From: Aquabacterium humicola | GTDB taxonomy: Bacteria > Pseudomonadota > Gammaproteobacteria > Burkholderiales > Burkholderiaceae_C | Direction of reading: 5' to 3' | NCBI RefSeq assembly: GCF_030167915.1 | Contig: NZ_JARGNB010000004.1 | Coordinates: forward strand, 62,001-126,000 | DNA length: 64,000 nt | Shown here: positions 39,165-47,639 of the stretch, one piece after another | Layout of the letters: each line of letters starts with the position of its first letter | Numbering within the stretch: position 1 is the stretch's first letter | Position numbers and translations under genes: made by a program | Notes under the pieces: model-generated | The model's input: the letters and a program-made list of their open reading frames with translations, nothing else | Database searches by the model: none | What the model was told of the DNA's origin: nothing

Positions 39165-40679
39165 ATGACCCCCGCCCAATTGCTCAGCACGCTCGGCGTG
39201 CCCGCCGCCGCATTCGCCCAAGGTGACTCGGCCAGCAATATCTCCGCCCGCTCCCCGATCGACGGCCAGATCCTCGGCCGCGTGGCCGACGCCGGCGCCG
39301 ACGCGATGAACGCCGCGATCGAGCGCGCGCACGCCGCCTTCGAGACCTGGCGCACCGTGCCGGCGCCGCGCCGCGGCGAGCTGGTGCGCCTGTTCGGCGA
39401 CGAGCTGCGCACGCACAAGGCCACGCTGGCCGCGCTGGTGACGCTGGAAGCCGGCAAGGTGACCAGCGAAGGCGAAGGCGAAGTGCAGGAGATGATCGAC
39501 ATCTGCGACTTCGCGGTCGGCCTGTCGCGCCAGCTGCACGGCCTGACGATCGCCAGCGAGCGCCCTGGCCACCGCATGATGGAGCAGTGGCATCCGCTGG
39601 GCGTCGTCGGCGTGATCTCGGCCTTCAACTTCCCCGTCGCAGTGTGGGCCTGGAATGCCGCGCTGGCGCTGGTCTGCGGCGACTCGGTGGTCTGGAAGCC
39701 GTCGGAGAAGACGCCGCTGACGGCACTGGCGACGCAGGCGCTTTTCGAGCGCGCGGTGACGCGCTTCGGCGCCGACGCCCCGGCGCACCTGAGCCAGGTG
39801 CTCAACGGCCGCGCCGCGACCGGCGAGGCCCTGGTCGATCACCCGAAGGTGGCCCTCGTCTCGGCCACCGGTTCCACCCGCATGGGCCGCGCGGTCGGCC
39901 CGCGCGTCGCGGCGCGCTTCGGCCGTTGCCTGCTCGAGCTCGGCGGCAACAACGCGATCATCGTCACGCCGTCGGCCGACCTCGACATGGCCGTGCGCGG
40001 CATCCTGTTCGGCGCCTATGGCACGGCGGGTCAGCGCTGCACGACGACGCGCCGCGTCATCGCGCACACCAGTATCCACGACGAGCTGGTGGCCCGCCTC
40101 GACCGCGCCCGCAAGAGCCTGAAGATCGGCGACCCGCGCGAGAGCGGCGTGCTGATCGGCCCGCTGGTCGACCAGGCCGCCTTCGACGGCATGCAGGCCG
40201 CACTGGCCGATGCCCGCGCACAGGGCGGCACGGTCGCCGGCGGCGCCCGCGTGCTCGCCGATGCGCAGCCGGACGCGTACTACGTCGAACCCGCGCTGGT
40301 GCAGATGCCGGGTCAGACCGCGGTGGTCTGCCACGAGACCTTCGCGCCCATCCTCTACACGCTGCGCTACGAGTCGTTCGACGAGGCGATCGCGCTGCAG
40401 AACGCGGTGCCGCAAGGCCTGTCGTCGGCGATCTTCACCAACGACCTGCGCGAAGCCGAGACCTTCCTGTCCGCCCGCGGTTCGGACTGCGGCATCGCCA
40501 ACGTCAACATCGGCACCTCGGGCGCCGAGATCGGCGGCGCCTTCGGCGGCGAGAAGGAAACCGGCGGCGGCCGCGAGTCGGGTTCCGACAGCTGGCGCGC
40601 CTACATGCGCCGCACGACGAACACGATCAACTACTCGCGCGCGCTGCCGCTGGCGCAGGGCGTCAAGTTCGACGTCTGA
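39165..40679 (+). CDS. amaB: Aminoadipate-semialdehyde dehydrogenase (ALDH7/antiquitin type)
   Basis: This 504-residue NAD-dependent aldehyde dehydrogenase closely matches the antiquitin group. The block EMIDICDFAVGLSRQL, then GLTIASERPGHRMMEQW and GVISAFNFPVAVWAWN are characteristic. Catalytic E258 is in LLELGGNN and C292 in GQRCTTTRR. It should oxidise alpha-aminoadipate semialdehyde (piperideine-6-carboxylate) to 2-aminoadipate. AAGAGGA at 39154-39160 sets the ATG, 16 bases after the lysine dehydrogenase-like gene. Known bacterial names include amaB and pcd. Confidence 0.9.
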   Translation: MTPAQLLSTLGVPAAAFAQGDSASNISARSPIDGQILGRVADAGADAMNAAIERAHAAFETWRTVPAPRRGELVRLFGDELRTHKATLAALVTLEAGKVTSEGEGEVQEMIDICDFAVGLSRQLHGLTIASERPGHRMMEQWHPLGVVGVISAFNFPVAVWAWNAALALVCGDSVVWKPSEKTPLTALATQALFERAVTRFGADAPAHLSQVLNGRAATGEALVDHPKVALVSATGSTRMGRAVGPRVAARFGRCLLELGGNNAIIVTPSADLDMAVRGILFGAYGTAGQRCTTTRRVIAHTSIHDELVARLDRARKSLKIGDPRESGVLIGPLVDQAAFDGMQAALADARAQGGTVAGGARVLADAQPDAYYVEPALVQMPGQTAVVCHETFAPILYTLRYESFDEAIALQNAVPQGLSSAIFTNDLREAETFLSARGSDCGIANVNIGTSGAEIGGAFGGEKETGGGRESGSDSWRAYMRRTTNTINYSRALPLAQGVKFDV

Positions 40680-40692
40680 ACGGGCCGCCGCC

Positions 40693-41790
40693 CTGGGCGT
40701 CTCGGTCCTCGACAGCCGCGCGCTGAACCGCGCGCTGCTGGCGCGCCAGCACCTGCTGCAGCGCGCGTCGCTGCCGGTGGTCAAGGCCATCGAGGCGCTG
40801 GCCGGGCTGCAGACGCAGGCGCCGAACCCGCCCTATGTCGGGCTGTGGACGCGGCTCGAGGGCTTCGAGCGCGGCGCGCTGCAGGCGGCGCTGATCAAGC
40901 GCCGTGTCGTGCGGCTGGCGCTGATGCGCGCCACGCTGCACCTGGTCAGCGCGCGCGACGCGCTGGCCTGGCGCACGCTGCTGACGCCGGTGCTCGAACG
41001 CGGCGTGCAGGCCAGTCGCGGCAAGGCGCTGGCCGGCCTGACGCAGGCCGAGGTCGCCGCCACCGCACGGCCGCTGCTCGCGGCCGCACCGCTGAACGGC
41101 GCGCAGCTCGGCCTCGCGCTGCAGCGGTCCTGGCCGGACCGCCCGGCCGATGCGCTGGCGCAGGCCGCGCGCGCCCAACTGGCGCTGGCGCAGCTGCCAC
41201 CGGCGGGGCTGTGGGACGAGCACCGCAGCGCGCCGCTCGGGCTGCTGGACGACTGGTTGAAGCGGCCCCTGGCCACCGACACGCCGGCGGATGCGCTGGT
41301 GCTGCGCTACCTCGCCGCGTTCGGGCCCGCCAGCCCGCGCGACGCGATGGTCTGGTCCGGCCTCACCGGCCTCGGCGCGGTGTTCGAACGCCTGCGGCCG
41401 CGACTGAAGACCTTCCGCGACGAGCAGGGCCGCGAGCTCTTCGACCTGCCGCGCGCGCCGCGGCCGGCGGCGCAGACGCCGGCGCCGATCCGCTTCCTGC
41501 CGGAGTGGGACAACCTGCTGCTGTCGCACGACGACCGCAGCCGCGTGCTGGCGCCGGCGCACAAGGCCCGGGTGTTCACGAACAACGGCATCATCCGCGC
41601 CACCATGCTGGCCGACGGCTTCGTCGCGGCGCACTGGCGCATCGAGCGCGACGGCGCGTCGGCGACGCTGTGCATCAGCCCATTGCGCACGCTGGATCGC
41701 GCCGAACGCGACGAGGCGCGCGGCGAAGGGCTGCGGCTGCTGGGCTTCGTCGCGCCGGACGCCACCAGGAGCACGGTGCGCTTCGCTTGA
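40693..41790 (+). CDS. HTH_42/AlkZ-like winged-helix protein, possible DNA glycosylase
   Basis: This protein of about 365 residues belongs to the winged-helix family that includes AlkZ and YcaQ/AlkX. ALNRALLARQHLL, then LAGLQTQAPNPPYVGLWTRL are the family opening. The QTQ fits the QxQ catalytic motif of the AlkZ-like branch, which unhooks DNA crosslinks and alkylated purines. No ATG, GTG or TTG occurs in frame between the ALDH stop and this homology; the nearest candidate is CTG 40693, and translation may depend on coupling to amaB. The end is certain, the start is not. Confidence 0.72.
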   Translation: MGVSVLDSRALNRALLARQHLLQRASLPVVKAIEALAGLQTQAPNPPYVGLWTRLEGFERGALQAALIKRRVVRLALMRATLHLVSARDALAWRTLLTPVLERGVQASRGKALAGLTQAEVAATARPLLAAAPLNGAQLGLALQRSWPDRPADALAQAARAQLALAQLPPAGLWDEHRSAPLGLLDDWLKRPLATDTPADALVLRYLAAFGPASPRDAMVWSGLTGLGAVFERLRPRLKTFRDEQGRELFDLPRAPRPAAQTPAPIRFLPEWDNLLLSHDDRSRVLAPAHKARVFTNNGIIRATMLADGFVAAHWRIERDGASATLCISPLRTLDRAERDEARGEGLRLLGFVAPDATRSTVRFA

Positions 41791-41889
41791 CCGGCGCGTC
41801 GCGGCGATCCGCCCGCCGCAGCCGCCACCTGAAAGAATGCACTCCCGGCCGCCGCCCGGCCTGCATCCGCCTCAGGAGCCGTAACCGTC

Positions 41890-43158
41890 ATGAGCGTCGA
41901 CAAGATCCTCGACCCCCTGCTCGGCCCGTCCGACAAGGGCTTCCCTCAGCAGGCACCCGCGCTGCCGCGTTCGCAGATCGGCGCGCAGGGCTGGAGCGTG
42001 ATCGATGGCGACCTGCCGCTGCCTTTGGCCGTCATCAGGCAGCGCGAGCTGGCGCACAACCTCGGGTGGATGCAGCGCTTCTGCGATGAGCGCGGCATCG
42101 CGCTGGCGCCGCACGGCAAGACGACGATGTCGCCCCAGCTCTTCCGCCGCCAGCTCGACGCCGGCGCCTGGGGCCTGACGCTGGCCACCGTCGGCCAGGC
42201 ACGGGTGGCGATCGAGGCCGGCGCGCGCAACATCCTGATCGCCAACCAGGTGCTCGCCGAAGCCGACCTGCGGTCGATCGAGTGGCTGAAGCGGCGACAC
42301 GCCGACCTGCGCCTGCTGTTCCTCGTCGACTCGGCCGCGCAGGTGGCGCTGATCGAGGCGCTGCAGCCCGACACGGCGTTCGAGGTGCTGGTCGAGGTCG
42401 GCGTGCCCGGCGGCCGCACCGGCTGCCGCACCCGCGACGATGCGCTGGCGCTGGCCCGCCGCGTCAAGGCCAGCCCCGCGCTCGCGCTGGCCGGCATCGA
42501 GTGCTACGAGGGCCTGGGCGCGCAGGCCGGCGACGCGCAGGACCGCCAGTACGCCGACGCGCTGATGCAGCGCTTCACGGAAGTGGTGCTGAGCGCCGAC
42601 CGCGAGCGCCTGTTCGAGCGCGACCAGATCGTCCTGTCGGCCGGCGGCTCGGCAATCTTCGACCTCGTCGTGCCGGGACTCAAGCCGCAGCTGGCGCGGC
42701 CGGTGCTGGGCCTGCTGCGCTCGGGCTGCTACGTGACGCACGACCAGGGCAACTACACGCGCCTGGTCTCGCTGGTGAACCGCCGCATCGGCTGCGACGA
42801 CACGCAGGGCCTGCAGCCGGCGATGGAGCTGTGGGCCACGGTGCAGTCGCTGCCCGAGCCGGGGCTCGCGATCCTGGCCGCCGGCAAGCGCGACATCTCC
42901 TACGACCTCGGCATGCCGATCCCGCTGCAGTGGCTTCGGCGCGGCAGCCGCGCGCTGCAGCCGGTGCCGTCGGACTGGCGCATTCCCGGCATGAACGACC
43001 AGCATGCCTACCTGCGCGGCACGCTCGGTGACCTGGCGGTCGGCGACCGCGTGGTGCTGGGCCTGTCCCACCCGTGCACCACGTTCGACAAGTGGCGCTG
43101 GATGCCGGTGGTCGACGAAGGCTACCGCGTGGTCGACGCCATCGTGACCTGCTTCTGA
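41890..43158 (+). CDS. D-serine dehydratase-like PLP enzyme (amino acid deaminase)
   Basis: This 422-residue fold-type III PLP enzyme has the Schiff-base lysine K77 in LAPHGKTTMSP. The C-terminal D-serine dehydratase-like domain contains the metal-binding HPCTTFDKW. It resembles the DSD1/D-threonine aldolase family and proteins annotated as amino-acid deaminases. It probably acts on a D-amino acid; the exact substrate is not determinable. CAGGAG near 41873 supports the ATG. It follows the lysine genes on the same strand, with a separate gap of 99 bases. Confidence 0.88.
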   Translation: MSVDKILDPLLGPSDKGFPQQAPALPRSQIGAQGWSVIDGDLPLPLAVIRQRELAHNLGWMQRFCDERGIALAPHGKTTMSPQLFRRQLDAGAWGLTLATVGQARVAIEAGARNILIANQVLAEADLRSIEWLKRRHADLRLLFLVDSAAQVALIEALQPDTAFEVLVEVGVPGGRTGCRTRDDALALARRVKASPALALAGIECYEGLGAQAGDAQDRQYADALMQRFTEVVLSADRERLFERDQIVLSAGGSAIFDLVVPGLKPQLARPVLGLLRSGCYVTHDQGNYTRLVSLVNRRIGCDDTQGLQPAMELWATVQSLPEPGLAILAAGKRDISYDLGMPIPLQWLRRGSRALQPVPSDWRIPGMNDQHAYLRGTLGDLAVGDRVVLGLSHPCTTFDKWRWMPVVDEGYRVVDAIVTCF

Positions 43159-43225
43159 GGACGCGAGACCCCGCACCCCCGATTCGAGGTGCAGACCGCA
43201 CAGTCGGCGCCCCGCGGGGCCCTCC

Positions 43226-43231
43226 TAGAAT
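43226..43231 (+). promoter_or_regulatory. -10 box upstream of the DUF898 gene
   Basis: TAGAATC lies 54 bases before the ATG, directly after the palindrome GCCCCGCGGGGC (43209-43220). The latter may be a factor-independent pause site for the upstream gene or part of the promoter. Confidence 0.45.
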
Positions 43232-43285
43232 CGCGCCGCGCCGACGCGCCACCACCGGCCAGGACAAGGCGCAGGGGAGGGAGAG

Positions 43286-44506
43286 ATGGATTTCCAGAAC
43301 ACGATGCCGCTGCCGCCGATGGCCGCGGCCCCGGCGGCCCCGGCCGCCGCCCGCATGCGCGCCGAAGCGCCCCGCCATGGCGGCGAATCGCTGCCGCTGC
43401 AGTTCACCGGCTCGGGCAGCGAGTACTTCCGCATCTGGATCGTCAACCTGCTGCTGACGATCGTGACGCTGGGCTTCTACCACCCGTTCGCGAAGGTGCG
43501 CCGGCTGCGCTACTTCCACGGCAATACGCTGGTCGGCGGCCACGCGCTGGGCTTCCACGGCGACCCCTGGAAGATGCTGCGCGGCTACGTGCTGATGCTG
43601 GTGTTCGGCGCGGTCTATGTCGGCGCGGGGCAGTTCTCGGCGCTGGCCGGCGCGATCGCCGGTGCCGCGTTCGCGCTGCTGTGGCCGGCGCTGTGGCAGT
43701 CGTCCTTGCGCTTCCGCCTGGCCAATACCAGCTGGCGCGGGCTGCGCATGCGCTTCTCGGGCGACCTGGCCGGCGCCTACGGCGCGATGCTGCCGCTGCT
43801 GTTGCCGCTGGCGGTGATGCTGCTGACCTCAGCCGGCGTCGGCCAGCCGGGCAGCAAGCCGTCGATGCTGCGCCTGACGGTCGCCGGCCTCAGCACGGTC
43901 GCGCTGATGCTGCTGGTGCCCTGGACGCTGGCGCGCATCAAGCGCTACCAGCATGGCCACTACGAGCTGGCCGGCGAGCGCACCGAGCTCGATGCACGCA
44001 CGCGCTCGTTCTACGGCTGGGCGGTCGGCACGCTGCTGGTCAGCCTGGTGCCCCTGGCGCTGGTGTTCGCCGGGCTGTTCCTGATCGCGCCGTCGAATGC
44101 CGGGCGCATCGGCGGCGACGTGATGCTGCGCAACTCGGGCCTGTTCGTGCTGCTGCTGCTGGCCGGCTACCTGGCGATGTTCCTGGTCTCGCAGTCGTGG
44201 GGCGTCGCCCGGCTGCAGAACCTGGTCTGGAGCCATACCCGCTCGCCGCGCCTGCGTTTCCGCAGCCGCCTGGGCACGCTGGCGATGATGGGAATGCTGC
44301 TGAAGAACCTGGTGCTGACGGTGATCACGCTGGGCCTGTACCGGCCGTTCGCGGTGGTCGCGATGACACGGCTGCGCCTGCACGCGGTCGGCATCGACGC
44401 CGCCGGCGACATCGAGCAATGGAGCGCCGCGGCGATCGCCCGCGGCACGCCCGAGGCCGCGGGCGACGCCGCCGGCGACCTGCTCGGCATCGACATCGGC
44501 CTCTGA
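43286..44506 (+). CDS. DUF898 (YjgN) family membrane protein
   Basis: This 406-residue inner-membrane protein has about six to eight hydrophobic segments. Two halves each contain the DUF898 repeat: LLLTIVTLGFYHPFAKVRRLRY in the first (near 50-75; shown in part as TLGFYHPFAKVR) and LVLTVITLGLYRPFAVVAMTRL in the second (near 345-370). The N-terminal 35 residues are Ala/Pro-rich and cytoplasmic. The function is unknown. An M48 peptidase gene follows after 4 bases, a pairing seen in other proteobacteria, so the two probably act together in membrane proteolysis. Confidence 0.88.
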   Translation: MDFQNTMPLPPMAAAPAAPAAARMRAEAPRHGGESLPLQFTGSGSEYFRIWIVNLLLTIVTLGFYHPFAKVRRLRYFHGNTLVGGHALGFHGDPWKMLRGYVLMLVFGAVYVGAGQFSALAGAIAGAAFALLWPALWQSSLRFRLANTSWRGLRMRFSGDLAGAYGAMLPLLLPLAVMLLTSAGVGQPGSKPSMLRLTVAGLSTVALMLLVPWTLARIKRYQHGHYELAGERTELDARTRSFYGWAVGTLLVSLVPLALVFAGLFLIAPSNAGRIGGDVMLRNSGLFVLLLLAGYLAMFLVSQSWGVARLQNLVWSHTRSPRLRFRSRLGTLAMMGMLLKNLVLTVITLGLYRPFAVVAMTRLRLHAVGIDAAGDIEQWSAAAIARGTPEAAGDAAGDLLGIDIGL

Positions 44507-44510
44507 CGCG

Positions 44511-45602
44511 GTGAACGCGCCTGCGCCGCCGGCCCTCGCCGCCGACTACTTCGACGGCCACAGCGCCCGCGCCCACCCGGTGCGGCTGACGGTGCAGGGC
44601 CGCCTGCTGCACATCGACGGCGACGGCATCGCGCGCCAGGTGCCGCTGCGCCGCGTCAGCTGGCCGGAGCGCCAGCGCCACGGCGCACGCCAGGCCTATC
44701 TGCCGGACCACGGCCTGATCAGCAGCGCCGATGCCGCCGGCTGGGATGCGTGGGCGGCGCGCAGCGGCCTGCGCGAGGGCCTCGCCGCGCGCTGGATGCA
44801 GAGCTGGCGCGGCGTGCTGGTGGCGCTGGTGCTGTTCGTCGGGGTGATGGTCGGCGGCTGGCGCTGGGGCCTGCCGGCCGCGGCGCACGGCCTCGTCGCG
44901 CTGACGCCGGCGAGCGTCGATGCGCAGCTCGGCGCGCTGGCCTTCGAGCAGTTCGAGGGCCGTTTCCTGCAGGCGTCGAAGCTGAGTCCCGAACGCCAGG
45001 CGGCCCTGCGCGCGCGCTTCGAGGGGGCGGTGAAAACGGCGGTGAAAACGGCGCACGCCGCCGCGCCCACCCGCGGCACCGCGACGCCGCTGCCGGCGTG
45101 GACGCTGCACTTCCGCGCCACGCCCGACAAAGGCGGCCTCGGCCCCAATGCCTTCGCGCTGCCCGGCGGCCACATCGTCGTCACCGATGCGCTGGTCGAC
45201 CTGCTCGCCGACCGGCCCGACGTGCTCATCGGCGTGCTCGGCCACGAGCTCGGCCACGTGCAGCATCGGCACGGCATGCGGTCGCTGGTGCAGGTGGGGC
45301 TGCTGACGGCGGTGTCCTCGCTGGTGCTGGGCGACTTCTCGTCGCTGCTGACCGCCGCGCCGGTGCTGCTGGGCCAGGCCGCCTATTCGCGCGGCTTCGA
45401 GTTCGAGGCCGATGCCGACGCGGCGCGGCTGATGCGCGCCAACGGCCTCGACCCCGGCGGCTTCGCGGTGCTGTTCGAGCGCCTGCGCGGGCTGCAGCAG
45501 CGCGACCAGCGGGGCGCGGTCGAGCTGCCGATCGGCCTGGCGACACATCCGCCGGATGCCGAGCGCGTGCGGCGCATGCAGGCCGCGACGGCCGAGCGCT
45601 GA
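44511..45602 (+). CDS. M48-family zinc metallopeptidase
   Basis: This 363-residue integral-membrane peptidase has a cytoplasmic N-terminal region, one membrane segment (about 98-118), and an M48 domain with HELGH at 245-249. The third ligand Glu lies in GFEFEADADAARL. The GTG start is 4 bases after the DUF898 stop, indicating coupling. A perfect 12-base tandem duplication inside the gene adds VKTA twice before the peptidase domain. Homologues related to HtpX and BepA process misfolded membrane or envelope proteins. Confidence 0.88.
   Translation: MNAPAPPALAADYFDGHSARAHPVRLTVQGRLLHIDGDGIARQVPLRRVSWPERQRHGARQAYLPDHGLISSADAAGWDAWAARSGLREGLAARWMQSWRGVLVALVLFVGVMVGGWRWGLPAAAHGLVALTPASVDAQLGALAFEQFEGRFLQASKLSPERQAALRARFEGAVKTAVKTAHAAAPTRGTATPLPAWTLHFRATPDKGGLGPNAFALPGGHIVVTDALVDLLADRPDVLIGVLGHELGHVQHRHGMRSLVQVGLLTAVSSLVLGDFSSLLTAAPVLLGQAAYSRGFEFEADADAARLMRANGLDPGGFAVLFERLRGLQQRDQRGAVELPIGLATHPPDAERVRRMQAATAER
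45027..45050 (+). repeat. 12-bp in-frame tandem duplication in the M48 gene
   Basis: GCGGTGAAAACG occurs twice in direct succession and encodes a repeated Val-Lys-Thr-Ala. It is in frame and in the linker before the catalytic domain, so copy-number change would be tolerated. Confidence 0.8.
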
Positions 45603-45634
45603 GCCTCGCCCGGCCGCGCGCGGCCCCGGCTGAA

Positions 45635-45640
45635 TAAAAT
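45635..45640 (+). promoter_or_regulatory. -10 box upstream of purB
   Basis: TAAAATCC lies 34 bases before the purB ATG and after the M48 stop. It indicates separate transcription of purB. Confidence 0.5.
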
Positions 45641-45674
45641 CCGCCGTTTGCCTTTGCAGCCCAGCGCGACCGCC

Positions 45675-47042
45675 ATGAACCACTCCACCCTCACCGCCCT
45701 GTCGCCGCTGGACGGCCGCTATGCCGGCCGCATGAGCACGCTGCGCCCGCTGCTGTCGGAGTTCGGCCTGATGCACCGCCGCGTGCAGGTCGAGGTCGAG
45801 TGGTTCATCGCGCTGACCGACGCCGGCTTCGACGAGCTCAAGGCCCTCGGCGAGGTGTCGCGCGGCTACCTGCGTTCGCTGGTGCTGCGCTTCAGCGAAG
45901 CCGATGCGAAGGCGATCAAGGACATCGAGAAGGTCACCAACCACGACGTCAAGGCGGTCGAGTACTGGCTGAAGCAGCGGTTCAAGGGCCATGCCGACCT
46001 CGAGGCCGCGGCCGAGTTCGTGCACTTCGCCTGCACCAGCGAGGACATCAACAACACCAGCCACGCGCTGATGCTGAAGGCCGCGCGCGAGCAGGTGCTG
46101 CTGCCGGCGCTGGACGCCGTGATCGACCGCCTGCGCACGATGGCCCATGCGCAGGCCGCGCTGCCGATGCTGAGCCGCACGCACGGCCAGACCGCCAGCC
46201 CGACCACCGTCGGCAAGGAAGTCGCCAACGTCGTCGCGCGCCTGCAGCGCGCGCGCGAGCGCATCGCGGCGGTGCCGATGCTGGCGAAGATGAATGGCGC
46301 GGTCGGCAACTACAACGCGCACCTCGCCGCCTACCCCGAGTTCGACTGGGAGGCCTTCAGCTGCAAGGTGGTCGAGCAGCGCCTCGGGCTGCAGTTCAAC
46401 CCGTACACCATCCAGATCGAGCCGCACGACTACATGGCCGAGCTGTTCGATGCCCTCACCCGCTGCAATACCATCCTGATCGACTGGTCGCGCGACGTCT
46501 GGGGCTACATCTCGCTGGGCTACTTCAAGCAGCGGCTGAAGGAGGGCGAGGTCGGCTCGTCGACGATGCCGCACAAGGTCAACCCGATTGACTTCGAGAA
46601 CGCCGAGGGCAACTTCGGCCTCGCCAATGCGCTGCTCGCGCACCTGGCGCAGAAGCTGCCGATCAGCCGCTGGCAGCGCGACCTGACCGACTCGACGGTG
46701 CTGCGCAACATGGGCAGCGCGGTCGGCTACGCGCTGCTGGGCCTGGACTCGCTGGCCCGGGGCCTCGACAAGCTGGAGGTGCATGCCGGCGCGCTGGCCG
46801 GCGACCTCGACGAGGCCTGGGAAGTGATGGCCGAGGCGATCCAGACCGTGATGCGCCGCCACGGCCTGCCCGAGCCCTACGAGCAGCTGAAGACGTTCAC
46901 CCGCGGCCAGCCGATGACGCGCGCGCTGATGCAGGGTTTCATCGAGGGCCTCGCGCTGCCGGCGGCCGACAAGGCGCGGTTGCTGGCGATGACGCCGGCG
47001 AGCTACACCGGCCTGGCCGAGACGCTGGCCCGGCGGATCTGA
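45675..47042 (+). CDS. purB: Adenylosuccinate lyase
   Basis: This 455-residue fumarase/aspartase-superfamily enzyme acts twice in purine synthesis: SAICAR to AICAR and adenylosuccinate to AMP. Signature blocks are TSEDINNTSHALM, SRTHGQTASPTTVGKE and the catalytic-loop GSSTMPHKVNPIDFEN. Length matches the E. coli type (456 aa). A TAAAAT box precedes it, and a convergent acetyltransferase gene ends 7 bases downstream. Confidence 0.97.
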   Translation: MNHSTLTALSPLDGRYAGRMSTLRPLLSEFGLMHRRVQVEVEWFIALTDAGFDELKALGEVSRGYLRSLVLRFSEADAKAIKDIEKVTNHDVKAVEYWLKQRFKGHADLEAAAEFVHFACTSEDINNTSHALMLKAAREQVLLPALDAVIDRLRTMAHAQAALPMLSRTHGQTASPTTVGKEVANVVARLQRARERIAAVPMLAKMNGAVGNYNAHLAAYPEFDWEAFSCKVVEQRLGLQFNPYTIQIEPHDYMAELFDALTRCNTILIDWSRDVWGYISLGYFKQRLKEGEVGSSTMPHKVNPIDFENAEGNFGLANALLAHLAQKLPISRWQRDLTDSTVLRNMGSAVGYALLGLDSLARGLDKLEVHAGALAGDLDEAWEVMAEAIQTVMRRHGLPEPYEQLKTFTRGQPMTRALMQGFIEGLALPAADKARLLAMTPASYTGLAETLARRI

Positions 47043-47049
47043 GCGCCGG

Positions 47050-47577
47050 TCAGCCGGCCGTCCGGTCGCCGTCGGCGCGCCAGCCGAACAGGCAGCTCTC
47101 GCCGAACTGCTCGCTGTGCACCCGGCCCTCGGGCTGCAGGCCGATCGAGGTCAGCACCTTGGCCGACGCGGCGTTGCCCGGCGCCGTCGTCGCCAGCACG
47201 CAGCGCATGCCGAGCGCCTCGCGCGCATGCTGCAGGCAGGCCGCGGCCGCTTCGCGCGCGTAGCCGAAGCCCCGGTAGGCCGGCAGCAGCGCATAGCCGA
47301 TGTCCGGCGCCGGCAGGTTGTCGCGCTGGGTCAGGCCGCACATGCCGACCAGCTCACCGTCGTCGCGGCGGGCCATCGCCCAGAAGCCGAACCCTAAGCG
47401 CCGGTAGTTCTCGACCAGGCGCTCGCGGATGTAGCTGCGCGCGTCTTCTTCCGAACGGATGCCGCGGTCGCCGATGTTGGCGATCCACGCCGGGTCGGTC
47501 AGCAGCGCATGGATGAAGCCGGCGTCGCCTTCGTCGAATTCGCGCAGGTGCAGGCGCTCGGTGGACAGGATCAACAT
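47050..47577 (-). CDS. GNAT-family N-acetyltransferase (RimJ/RimL type)
   Basis: This 175-residue acetyltransferase has the opening [19 protein letters not shown], typical of the RimJ/RimL subgroup, and the acetyl-CoA loop [36 protein letters not shown] is the usual motif-B region. These enzymes acetylate N-terminal amino groups or small molecules; the substrate is unknown. It diverges from pyrF across 62 bases, where GACAATC (47597-47603) on the plus strand is a -10 candidate for pyrF. Confidence 0.9.
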   Translation of the reverse strand: MLILSTERLHLREFDEGDAGFIHALLTDPAWIANIGDRGIRSEEDARSYIRERLVENYRRLGFGFWAMARRDDGELVGMCGLTQRDNLPAPDIGYALLPAYRGFGYAREAAAACLQHAREALGMRCVLATTAPGNAASAKVLTSIGLQPEGRVHSEQFGESCLFGWRADGDRTAG

Positions 47578-47639
47578 GGCCCGGATTCTGGCGCGGGACA
47601 ATCGGGGTCCCGCCCGCCCGCACCAGCCCCCGCCCGCCG

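Noticed and set aside
43206-43222. GGCGCCCCGCGGGGCCC as a sixth copy of the junction repeat
   Set aside because: It is a simple palindrome without the CCCCAAG end or the second hairpin of the family.
44325-46862. An 845-codon reverse frame across the M48 and purB genes
   Set aside because: Shadow frame of coding sequence on the other strand, without motifs.
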